From: CAZDSS01 sp964508185
GTDB lineage: Bacteria; Pseudomonadota; Alphaproteobacteria; Sphingomonadales; Govanellaceae
Assembly: GCA_964508185.1 (NCBI GenBank)
Contig: CAZDSS010000034.1
Coordinates: 1 to 23,689 of the forward strand
Length of the DNA stretch: 23,689 nt
Direction of reading: 5' to 3'
Part shown: one piece after another, positions 14,845 through 20,927 of the stretch
Layout: each line of letters starts with the position of its first letter
Position numbering within the stretch: position 1 is the first letter of the stretch
Made by a program: the position numbers and the translations under genes
Notes under the pieces: model-generated
What the model was told of the DNA's origin: nothing
Seen by the model: only the letters and a program-made list of their open reading frames with translations
Database searches by the model: none

Positions 14845-15444
14845 TTACGCGGCCTTGGCGAGGTTCTGGTTGACGAAATCCCAGTTGATGAGGTGCTCGA
14901 TCACCGTGGTCACGAAGTCGGGACGCCGGTTGCGGTAATCGATGTAGTAGGCATGCTCCCACACGTCGATGGTGAGAAGCGGAGTCTTGCCTTCGGTCAG
15001 GGGATTTTCGGCGTTCGGGGTATTCACAACCGCGAGCTTGCCGCCGTCCAGCACCAGCCAGGCCCAGCCGCTGCCGAACTGCCCGACGGCCGCCTGCTGC
15101 AGCTGTTCGCGGAACTTGTCGTAGCCGCCGAGATCCTGGTTGATCTTGTCGGCGATGGCGCCCGTGGGCTGGCCGCCGCCGTTGGGGCTCAGGCAGTTCC
15201 AGAAGAAGGTGTGGTTCCAGACCTGCGCGGCATTGTTGAAGATGGCCTTCTTGTCCTCGCGCTTGGCGGCGAGGATCACCTCTTCCAGCGACTTACCTTC
15301 AAGGGGCGTGCCGGCGACGAGCTTGTTGAGATTGTCCACATAGGCCTTGTGGTGCTTGCCGTGGTGGGTCTCGAGCGTCGCGGCCGAGATATGGGGTTCA
15401 AGGGCGTTCTGGGCGTAGGGAAGATCGGGAAGAGTGAAAGACAT
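14845..15444 (-). CDS. sodB: Superoxide dismutase, Fe type
   Basis: Converts superoxide to oxygen and hydrogen peroxide. The 199-residue protein starts MSFTLPDLPYAQNALEPHIS, as in Fe-SODs, and has all four metal ligands: H27 (ETHHGKHH), H78 (VWNHTFFWN), D160 and H164 (DVWEHAYYIDY). The active-site glutamine is in the N-terminal AAQVWNH motif (Q74), the position that marks Fe-type rather than Mn-type enzymes. No signal peptide is present, so it is cytoplasmic. Of two tandem ATG codons I chose 15444, 6 bases from AAGGAG and matching the family start; 15447 would add one Met. It converges on the arginine-hydrolase-like gene with 21 bases between stops. Confidence 0.96.
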   Translation of the reverse strand: MSFTLPDLPYAQNALEPHISAATLETHHGKHHKAYVDNLNKLVAGTPLEGKSLEEVILAAKREDKKAIFNNAAQVWNHTFFWNCLSPNGGGQPTGAIADKINQDLGGYDKFREQLQQAAVGQFGSGWAWLVLDGGKLAVVNTPNAENPLTEGKTPLLTIDVWEHAYYIDYRNRRPDFVTTVIEHLINWDFVNQNLAKAA

Positions 15445-15658
15445 CATGGACTCCTTACTTACAGAAGGACTGAATGCCCCCTGTGTCTCAAGTCTCGCGC
15501 GCGAGGTCAAGCCCTTGGACTTGCCCGGGGATCCGGCCGCCGCGCGAAAACGGGATTGATCGCTGCATAAGGCGCAGCTTCTGTTTAAATTAATAGTCCC
15601 CCTCATTGTTGCATGACCCTATAGTTTTTTATGGGGCCGCAACCAGGGGGAGGACATC

Positions 15659-15904
15659 ATGACTACCGTCCCGCTCGTCGTCGGAATCGCCTGGATCATC
15701 CAGGCCATCCTCATCTATTGGGCCTATGGCCTGCCGCAGGACTTCACGCGCGACGGCACGCACAAGAGCTTTGCTCTCGGCGACCGGCCGGAAGCGATCC
15801 GCGGCGTCGCCCGCGTCATCCGCCGCTTCGCCATCGGCGCCACCATCCTGATCCTTGGCGGAATCGTCCTTGTGGTCCTTGCCATCGCGGGAGTACGGCC
15901 ATGA
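15659..15904 (+). CDS. Small two-helix membrane protein, first gene of the MAPEG-GST operon
   Basis: An 81-residue protein with two hydrophobic helices (about 5-24 and 56-77) and a short charged loop between (QDFTRDGTHKSFALGDRPEAIRG region). No family is recognised. The ATG at 15659 has a strong ribosome binding site (GGGGAGGA) and the stop overlaps the ATG of the MAPEG gene by 4 bases (ATGA), so the two are translated together. A -10-like TATAGT lies at 15620-15625, but no -35 fits it. The coupling suggests it assists or stabilises the MAPEG protein or acts in the same envelope process; this is inference only. Confidence 0.8.
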   Translation: MTTVPLVVGIAWIIQAILIYWAYGLPQDFTRDGTHKSFALGDRPEAIRGVARVIRRFAIGATILILGGIVLVVLAIAGVRP

Positions 15905-16299
15905 CGCTCAGCCTGCATTTCCCGATCACCCTGACTTACGCAGCACTCCTCGGCCTGCTGTTCGTGATCCTGACCTTCAACGTCATGCGCTGGCAGGTGC
16001 GCGCCATCAACGACCCGCGCCAGGTGGAAGCGGGCAAGCCCGAACGCATCAGCCGCGTCCAGGGCAACTTCACGGAGTCCGTGCCGCTCGGGCTCATCCT
16101 CATGGCCCTTCTCGAGCTCAACGGCGTGATGCCCGCCTTCCTTCACGGACTGGGCATCCTTCTCGTCATCGCGCGGGTGATGCATGCGGTGGGCATGACG
16201 CGCAAGCCCCTCATCAGCCTGGGGCGGATCCTCGGCATCCAGGCGACGCTCATGATGATCCTCATCGCCTCCGTCGCCGCGCTTACCCTCGCCTTTTGA
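15901..16299 (+). CDS. MAPEG-family membrane protein
   Basis: A 132-residue integral membrane protein with four hydrophobic helices (about 8-28, 61-77, 79-98 and 107-130). The loop with RVQGNFTESVPLGLILMALLE (52-72) is the MAPEG signature: an E/N-rich patch at the start of helix 2, which in the family contributes to glutathione binding. It resembles bacterial YecN-type MAPEG proteins. MAPEG enzymes use glutathione for transferase or peroxidase reactions, and the next gene, 14 bases downstream, encodes a glutathione transferase, so both probably act on the same electrophile or peroxide stress. Its ATG overlaps the preceding stop. Confidence 0.9.
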   Translation: MTLSLHFPITLTYAALLGLLFVILTFNVMRWQVRAINDPRQVEAGKPERISRVQGNFTESVPLGLILMALLELNGVMPAFLHGLGILLVIARVMHAVGMTRKPLISLGRILGIQATLMMILIASVAALTLAF

Positions 16300-16313
16300 C
16301 AGGAATTTCAGCC

Positions 16314-17024
16314 GTGATCGATCTCTACTATTACCCGACGCCGAACACCTGGAAGGTCTCCATCATGCTGGAGGAATGCGGCCTGCCCTATCGCGTGGTG
16401 CCGGTGAATATCGGCGCGGGCGACCAGTTCAAGCCGGAATTCCTCGCGATCAGCCCCAACAATCGCGTCCCCGCCATCGTTGATCACGACGCCGAGGGCG
16501 GGCGGCTTTCGATCTTCGAATCCGGCGCGATCCTGGTCTATCTCGCGGAGAAGACCGGCCGCTTCATGCCGAAGGATCTCCACGGCCGCATGGAGGTGCT
16601 GCAATGGCTGTTCTGGCAGATGGGGGGCATGGGCCCCATGTTCGGCCAGGTGAACCATTTCAAGCTCATCGCGCCGGAGAAGATCGAATACGCGATCCGC
16701 CGCTATGTGAACGAGGCCAACCGGCTGTTCGGCGTCATGGACCGCCGCCTCGCCGACCGCGAATATCTGGCCGGCGACTATTCCATCGCCGACATGGCCT
16801 GCTACGGCTGGGCGACCTATCACGAGGTGATGGAGCAGAACCTGGACGAGGTGCCGAACGTCAAGCGCTGGTTCGAGCGCATGAGCGCGCGGCCCGCCGT
16901 GCAGCTCGGCATCAGCGTGGGGGCGTCCATGGTGGACAAGGATCTCCTCAAGAACGAAAAGGCGCGGAAGATCCTGTTCGGCCAGACGGCCCGCTCCCTC
17001 GATCAGGGAGCGCCGTCGGAATAA
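16314..17024 (+). CDS. yfcG: YfcG-type (Nu-class) glutathione transferase, second copy
   Basis: A 236-residue paralogue of the GST at 10536-11234, about two thirds identical by eye and highest in the first 100 residues. Same motifs: YYYPTPNTWK with the glutathione-binding TPN, ISPNNRVPAIVD, SIFESGAILVYLAEKTG, LQWLFWQMGGMGPM and AGDYSIADMA. The start is GTG at 16314, 8 bases from AGGAA, giving the same N-terminus (xIDLYYYP) as the paralogue; longer versions of this frame run into the MAPEG gene and are not real. It is third in the operon with the small membrane protein and MAPEG. The C-terminal tail (LLKNEKARKILFGQTARSLDQG) is shared with its paralogue and is not in E. coli YfcG. Likely GSH-dependent disulfide reductase or peroxidase. 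Confidence 0.93.
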   Translation: MIDLYYYPTPNTWKVSIMLEECGLPYRVVPVNIGAGDQFKPEFLAISPNNRVPAIVDHDAEGGRLSIFESGAILVYLAEKTGRFMPKDLHGRMEVLQWLFWQMGGMGPMFGQVNHFKLIAPEKIEYAIRRYVNEANRLFGVMDRRLADREYLAGDYSIADMACYGWATYHEVMEQNLDEVPNVKRWFERMSARPAVQLGISVGASMVDKDLLKNEKARKILFGQTARSLDQGAPSE

Positions 17025-17036
17025 CCCGGGACGCGC

Positions 17037-17062
17037 GGAACAATCATCGCAGGCCAAACGTA
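17037..17062 (+). promoter_or_regulatory. Possible EcfG-type promoter of the dodecin operon
   Basis: GGAAC (17037-17041), 17-base spacer, CGTA (17059-17062): three of four matches in the second element of the EcfG pattern GGAAC-N16/17-CGTT. It lies 54 bases before the dodecin start. Dodecins are often stress-induced, which fits, but one mismatch keeps this tentative. Confidence 0.35.
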
Positions 17063-17115
17063 ATAGGGGAGTTGCCACCCGCTTCCCCCACGCTTCACCA
17101 GAGAAAGCTTGCCCC

Positions 17116-17376
17116 ATGATTGACGCCGTGTACCGCAAGATCGAGATCGTCGGCACGTCCTCCACCAGCATCGAGGACGCGATCGAGAACGCCGTCGCCC
17201 GCGCCTGCAAGACGCTGCGCCATGTGCAATGGTTCGAGGTCAAGGAACAGCGCGGCTATGTGGAGGACGGCGCGGTCAAGTCCTGGCAGGTGATCCTGGA
17301 GCTCGCCTTCCGGCTCGAGGACGAAGACGACGACGATGAAGATGATGACGAAGACGAGGACGAGGAGGACGCGTGA
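17116..17376 (+). CDS. Dodecin-family flavin-binding protein with poly-acidic tail
   Basis: Residues 1-68 are a complete dodecin: YRKIEIVGTSSTSIEDAIENAVARACKTL, then VQWFEVKEQRGYVEDG and SWQVILELAFRLE. W39 and Q58 correspond to the residues that stack on and hold the flavin in the dodecameric shell. Dodecins store or buffer flavins. Unlike the usual 65-75 residue family member, this one (86 residues) ends in an 18-residue run of Asp and Glu only (68-85) before a final Ala. Within a dodecamer this would put twelve acidic tails on the particle. The tail's GAG GAG codons also form the ribosome binding site of the next gene, whose GTG overlaps this stop by 4 bases (GTGA). Confidence 0.93.
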   Translation: MIDAVYRKIEIVGTSSTSIEDAIENAVARACKTLRHVQWFEVKEQRGYVEDGAVKSWQVILELAFRLEDEDDDDEDDDEDEDEEDA

Positions 17377-18017
17377 GCAGGACGACGGGGAAGACCGACA
17401 GCGAACGGCAGCTTCAGGAGCTTCTGGACCGGCAGGCGATCCATGAGCTGATCGCCCTTTATTGCCGCGGCCTCGACCGCGTGGACGAGGCGACGCTCCG
17501 CTCCATCTATCATGACGACGCCATCGAGGATCGCGGCGCCGGGATCTTCATCGGCTCGGCGCAGGAATGGGTCACCTGGACCATGAGCGTGCTGCCGGTC
17601 TTCACCATGACCCAGCACTGCATCCTCAACTGCCTCATCGATCTCGAGGGCGACGTCGCCCATGGCGAGACCTATTTCCAGGCCTATCATCGCTTCGGCG
17701 CCGCCGAGCAGCAGGACGAGGTGATGAACGGCCATGCGGACGGGAACGATGCGCTGCGCTTCGCCAACGTGCCGGAAACCGACCTCACCTGGCCCGAGGG
17801 CGAGACGGAGGTGATCCTTGCGGGACGCTATCTCGACCGCTTCGAGCGGCGGAACGGCGTGTGGAAGATCGCCTATCGCAAGATGATCTGCGACTGGTGC
17901 CGCACCCAGCCGGTGGCCGACGACTGGTTCCAGACCAATCCCACCGCCTATCGCGGCCGCCGGGGCATCGCGGACAGCCGGCTGGACAGCGCCCTCCACC
18001 ACCGCGCGCGGTTCTGA
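17373..18017 (+). CDS. NTF2/SnoaL-like domain protein
   Basis: A 214-residue protein with one SnoaL-like (NTF2-fold) domain at about 12-165. The start region LLDRQAIHELIALYCRGLDRVDEATLRSIYHDDAIED is typical of the SnoaL_4 group, which includes scytalone-dehydratase-like and steroid-isomerase-like hydratases; Y30, D49 and H82 occupy positions where the family has pocket residues. The end (WKIAYRKMICDWCRTQP) is the last strand of the fold. Many members are catalytic on small ring compounds and others are simply binding modules, so no reaction is assigned. Start GTG 17373 overlaps the dodecin stop and has GAGGAGG 4 bases upstream within the acidic tail, so it is translationally coupled to dodecin. 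Confidence 0.88.
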   Translation: MSRTTGKTDSERQLQELLDRQAIHELIALYCRGLDRVDEATLRSIYHDDAIEDRGAGIFIGSAQEWVTWTMSVLPVFTMTQHCILNCLIDLEGDVAHGETYFQAYHRFGAAEQQDEVMNGHADGNDALRFANVPETDLTWPEGETEVILAGRYLDRFERRNGVWKIAYRKMICDWCRTQPVADDWFQTNPTAYRGRRGIADSRLDSALHHRARF

Positions 18018-18021
18018 CGGA

Positions 18022-18705
18022 TCACAGATATTCGGGCCAGAGCACCGGCTCTTCGCGCACCACGAGGCCGGCGAGCGCGCCCACATCGATGAAGCGCGCC
18101 GCACTCGCCGTGTTGCGCGCCTTCCATGCGGCGCGCAGCGCCTCCATGTCCGGCCACCAGCTGCATTCCACCATGTCGTAGGCGGAGGTGAGCCCCTCGG
18201 GAAGCTTCGCGACCGCCAGTTGCCGCTCAAGCCGGACAGGCGACGCATCGGGCATGAGGAGCGGGCGCGGCGCATCGCACCAGGCCGCGAAATCGGCATC
18301 GTTCACGCCTTCGTGGCGTTTCGTGAACAGCATCAGCTTGGGCAGGCCCGCCGCGGCCTTGCGATCTTGCGGCCCGGCGATCAGCGTGAGCTCGGAAATG
18401 ACGTTCTCGGCGCGACCTTCCATGAAGTTGGGCTCGTCGAGATAGGCGCCTTCCATGTATTCGGGACAGGTGCCGAGGCGGATGATGTCCTCCGCCATCG
18501 TGACCCACAGCTCGGGCACGCCGTCGCCGACGATGGGCAGGTCTTCGAGCCCTTCCTCCTGCCGGTGGTTCTGCACATAGCCGCGCATGATCCCGGGTGC
18601 CACGAGGCGCAGCGCCAGCTCGCGATGGACGGTGCGCCAGTGCTGGCTGAAGGCGGCAAGATCCAGATCCTTGCGCCGGCTGATGATGCTGTTGAGCTTC
18701 AGCAT
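18022..18705 (-). CDS. EthD-domain (dimeric alpha/beta barrel) protein
   Basis: A 227-residue protein with two ferredoxin-like halves. The first (about 1-115) begins MLKLNSIISRRKDLDLAAF and contains the EthD pattern FSQHWRTVH (19-27) with conserved His; the second (about 120-215) begins KLMLFTKRHEGVNDADFAAW. EthD proteins accompany degradation of ethers, quinone-like and other small molecules, but most members lack a known reaction. It converges on the SnoaL-like gene with only four bases between stops; EthD and SnoaL proteins often occur together in catabolic clusters, though no oxygenase is nearby here. Start ATG 18705 has GGGAGG 5 bases upstream. Confidence 0.85.
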   Translation of the reverse strand: MLKLNSIISRRKDLDLAAFSQHWRTVHRELALRLVAPGIMRGYVQNHRQEEGLEDLPIVGDGVPELWVTMAEDIIRLGTCPEYMEGAYLDEPNFMEGRAENVISELTLIAGPQDRKAAAGLPKLMLFTKRHEGVNDADFAAWCDAPRPLLMPDASPVRLERQLAVAKLPEGLTSAYDMVECSWWPDMEALRAAWKARNTASAARFIDVGALAGLVVREEPVLWPEYL

Positions 18706-18730
18706 GAATGCCTCCCGTTGTCTGACGCCC

Positions 18731-18772
18731 AGAAATCACAAGGCCCGGCCGCCTTGCATGGACGGCCGGGCC
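18731..18772 (-). terminator. Terminator of the HU-H1 gene
   Basis: On the minus strand a perfect 10-bp stem, GGCCCGGCCG with CGGCCGGGCC (18772-18763 and 18751-18742), an 11-base loop and a weak T-rich tail TTGTGATTTCT. It lies 36 bases past the HU-H1 stop and just before the EthD gene, so the EthD gene is probably transcribed separately. Confidence 0.6.
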
Positions 18773-18807
18773 CGGTCATGTGTCCCGACGGGGCATGAGG
18801 CCCTGTC

Positions 18808-19734
18808 TCAGATCGCGTCCTTCAGATCCTTGGCGGCGCGGAAGCCCACCTTCTTGCTCGCCTTGATCTTGATCTGCTCGCCGGTCGCAGGATTGCGGCC
18901 GACGCGCGCGGCGCGCTTGCGCACCTCGAGAACGCCGAGGCCGGTAAGACGCACGCGCCCGCCCTTCTTGAGGATATTGGTGGTCATGGCCACCATGTCG
19001 TTGAACAGCGTTTCAGCCTGCTTGCGCGGCAGCTCATGGGCCGCGGCCAGTTCCGTCGCCAGCTGGCGGAGCGTCACCGTATCGCCTGCAGCGACCTTCA
19101 CGGCAGGAAGCTTCACAGGCGCCTTGGCCGCCGTAGCGGGCTTGGCCGCTGCGGGCTTCGCAGCCGCAGCCTTCGAAGCCTTGGCCGGAGCGGCCGTCTT
19201 GGCGGCAGACTTGCTGCCGGCGGACTTGGTCGCAGCCGATTTCGCCGCGGGCTTTGCGGCCGTCTTCGCTGCGGCCTTGGGCGCCGCCGCCTTGGCGGGC
19301 TTCGCCGCGGACTTGGTCGACGTGGCAGCGGCCTTCCTCGCGGTCGTCGTCTTGGCGGTCGTCGTCTTGGCGGTCGCGGTCTTGGCAGCCGAAGTCTTGG
19401 TCGCAGCAGACTTGGTCGCAGCAGCGCTGCGGGCCGCCGTCTTGGCCTTGGTCGCGGACGCCGCGGCGGGCTTCGCCGCCTTGGTCTTGTCCGCGGTCTT
19501 CGCGGCCGCCGTTCTGGCGGCGGCGCTCTTGCCCGTGCTTGCGGCCTTGGCCTTGGCCGGCGTCTTGGCCGCGGCCTTCTCCGCCATCTTGCGCGCCGCT
19601 ACGGTGCTGCGCGTGGGGCGAGCGGCGGCTTCCGCCTTGGCGGATTTGGCCGTGCCTTTCGCAGTTGCCTTCCGGGGAGTTTCCTTAGCGGCGGGCTTGG
19701 CCGCTTTCTTGGCTGATGCCGTGGTGGTCGCCAT
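18808..19734 (-). CDS. HU-family DNA-binding protein with histone H1-like Lys/Ala-rich N-terminal extension
   Basis: A 308-residue protein in two parts. Residues 1 to about 215 are almost only Ala, Lys, Thr, Ser and Pro in short AAAKxAxK and AKPAAK repeats, like eukaryotic histone H1 tails and Pseudomonas AlgP. Residues 220-308 are a complete HU/IHF fold: TLRQLATELAAAHELPRKQAETLFNDM, then GGRVRLTGLGVLEVRKRAARVGRNPATGE with the DNA-intercalating proline P282 in RNPATGE, ending KKVGFRAAKDLKDAI. It should bind and bundle DNA through both parts. HU is normally about 90 residues; mycobacterial HupB carries its basic tail at the C-terminus, so this N-terminal and much longer extension is notable. 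Start ATG 19734 (AAAGGA 9 bases upstream); the frame runs 30 residues further without support. Confidence 0.92.
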   Translation of the reverse strand: MATTTASAKKAAKPAAKETPRKATAKGTAKSAKAEAAARPTRSTVAARKMAEKAAAKTPAKAKAASTGKSAAARTAAAKTADKTKAAKPAAASATKAKTAARSAAATKSAATKTSAAKTATAKTTTAKTTTARKAAATSTKSAAKPAKAAAPKAAAKTAAKPAAKSAATKSAGSKSAAKTAAPAKASKAAAAKPAAAKPATAAKAPVKLPAVKVAAGDTVTLRQLATELAAAHELPRKQAETLFNDMVAMTTNILKKGGRVRLTGLGVLEVRKRAARVGRNPATGEQIKIKASKKVGFRAAKDLKDAI

Positions 19735-19825
19735 TGTGCTATGTCCTTTCTGCTTCAGGGCCCGCGCGACACTGAACCGTTTTCGACTAGTAACATCGCT
19801 CTGCCGCTCCCGTCTAGAGGGCAAA

Positions 19826-19882
19826 GTAATTACAAAACCCGTAATCTGAATGAGCGCAATGCCTTACACATTCACCTATAAT
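19826..19882. promoter_or_regulatory. Divergent promoter region between HU-H1 and TetR genes
   Basis: GTAATTAC (19826-19833) is a perfect palindrome and ATTAC-N7-GTAAT (19829-19845) a second overlapping dyad, candidate operators for the adjacent TetR-type gene. TATAAT at 19877-19882 is a perfect -10 hexamer on the plus strand 40 bases before the TetR start, but no -35 matches at 16-18 bases. Confidence 0.35.
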
Positions 19883-19921
19883 CCCCATAATAAAATGACC
19901 GAGGAAGTTTAAGGATCGTTA

Positions 19922-20512
19922 ATGCCGCGTCAGGTGGATCATGACGAGCGCCGTCGCGCCGTCGCCGAAATTGCGACCGACCTCATCGCCCGCGGCGGCC
20001 TGGACGCCCTGACGGTGCGCGAAGTTGCGCGGGCCGCCAATTACAGCACCGCGATCGTCAGTCATTATTTCACGGCCAAGCGCGATCTACTGTCCTATAT
20101 TTACCGGGCGGCGGTGGATCGCGCGGCCGCGCGCATCAACCGCGTGCTCGCCGCGGATCCGTGCGATCTTCATGGCGTGATTGACGCGATCCTTCCCATC
20201 AACGCCGTGCAGATCCGCGACTGGCAGGTGTGGTTCGCCTTCTGGGGCATGGCCGTCGCCGACCCGGAGTTCGGCGACGAGCAGCGCCGCATGGTGCTCA
20301 ACGCCCAGCGCATCTTCCGCGAGATCTTCATCGCCCGCCAGCGCGCGCGGCTTCTCGAGAGAGACGCGGATTGCGAACTGCTTGCGCGGCTCTGCGTCAC
20401 GCTTCTCGACGGCATCGCCATCCAGGCGGTGTTCGATCCCGACGACTGGCCGCCCCATCGCCAGCGCGCGGTGATCACCGCCGCCCTCGGAGGCATGGCC
20501 GAGCTGCGCTGA
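19922..20512 (+). CDS. TetR-family regulator, BetI-like
   Basis: A 196-residue repressor-type protein. Residues 9-55 form the TetR DNA-binding domain; the helix-turn-helix is LTVREVARAANYSTAIVSHYF (30-50), with the STAIVSHYF recognition segment very like BetI (STGIISHYF). The C-terminal ligand domain resembles the BetI-type TetR_C_6 family (WQVWFAFWGMAVADPEF, LCVTLLDGIAIQAVFDP). BetI itself senses choline; there are no bet genes here, so the ligand is unknown. ATG 19922 has AAGGA 6 bases upstream. It is divergent from the HU-H1 gene and convergent with the flavoprotein/cytochrome operon (12 bases between stops); it could regulate either or only itself. Confidence 0.92.
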   Translation: MPRQVDHDERRRAVAEIATDLIARGGLDALTVREVARAANYSTAIVSHYFTAKRDLLSYIYRAAVDRAAARINRVLAADPCDLHGVIDAILPINAVQIRDWQVWFAFWGMAVADPEFGDEQRRMVLNAQRIFREIFIARQRARLLERDADCELLARLCVTLLDGIAIQAVFDPDDWPPHRQRAVITAALGGMAELR

Positions 20513-20524
20513 CGCATCCTCGCG

Positions 20525-20923
20525 CTAATTGTCCCGCGCCCCCTGCTCTATCCAGGCCCTGAAGAGGGCGATCTCCGAATCCGGCAACGGCCATCCCTCG
20601 AGGGGCATGGGCTCGCCCTTGCCTTCGACCTCAAGCTGCGTGCCGCGAAGCTTGTGATAGAGATAGCTTTCATCCGGCTTCCCCGGCGCGACGCGGAGCA
20701 ACGGCGCCTGCTCCGACGGCGCATTCACGATCGAGCCGTAAGCGCCGCGCGGATGAAGGGCCATGGAGCCCGGCTCCTCCCCTGTGAGATGGCAGGTGGC
20801 GCAGCGCCGCTTGAGGATGGGCACGATCTGCCGCGCGAAGCTCACCTCCTCCGCCTGCGCAGGCGATGCTGCAGGCATGGCAAGGAGCATCGCCGCGGCT
20901 ATCCCTGCGATCAGGCGACGCAT
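20525..20923 (-). CDS. Small periplasmic c-type cytochrome
   Basis: A 132-residue protein with a Sec signal peptide (about 1-24, ending PAQA) and one haem attachment motif CATCH (41-45, H45 the proximal ligand). The sixth ligand may be M106 in GEPMPLEG. The pattern FARQIVPILKRRCATCH followed by a large loop with LRVAPGKPDESYLYHKL is that of the planctomycete-type cytochrome c domain (PSCyt1) seen in many exported cytochromes. Its ATG is 5 bases after the flavoprotein stop, with AAGGAGG inside the end of that gene, so they are coupled. It is the likely electron partner of the exported flavoprotein. I rejected the ten-residue longer start (Arg-rich, no ribosome binding site). Confidence 0.93.
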   Translation of the reverse strand: MRRLIAGIAAAMLLAMPAASPAQAEEVSFARQIVPILKRRCATCHLTGEEPGSMALHPRGAYGSIVNAPSEQAPLLRVAPGKPDESYLYHKLRGTQLEVEGKGEPMPLEGWPLPDSEIALFRAWIEQGARDN

Positions 20924-20927
20924 GGGG

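Noticed and set aside
15445..15606. N-terminal extension of SodB
   Set aside because: The extra 54 residues have no family match; the tandem ATG with AAGGAG gives the standard Fe-SOD start.
15855..16313. Upstream extension of the second GST frame
   Set aside because: It overlaps the MAPEG gene in another frame and is low-quality Pro/Arg/His sequence; GTG 16314 has a ribosome binding site and the family N-terminus.
18587..19849. Plus-strand open frame of 420 codons, Ala/Leu/Val-rich, looking like a membrane protein
   Set aside because: It is the complement of the Lys/Ala repeats of the HU-H1 gene; GCC/AAG repeats read backwards give Ala, Leu, Gly and Val. The HU fold on the minus strand is clear.
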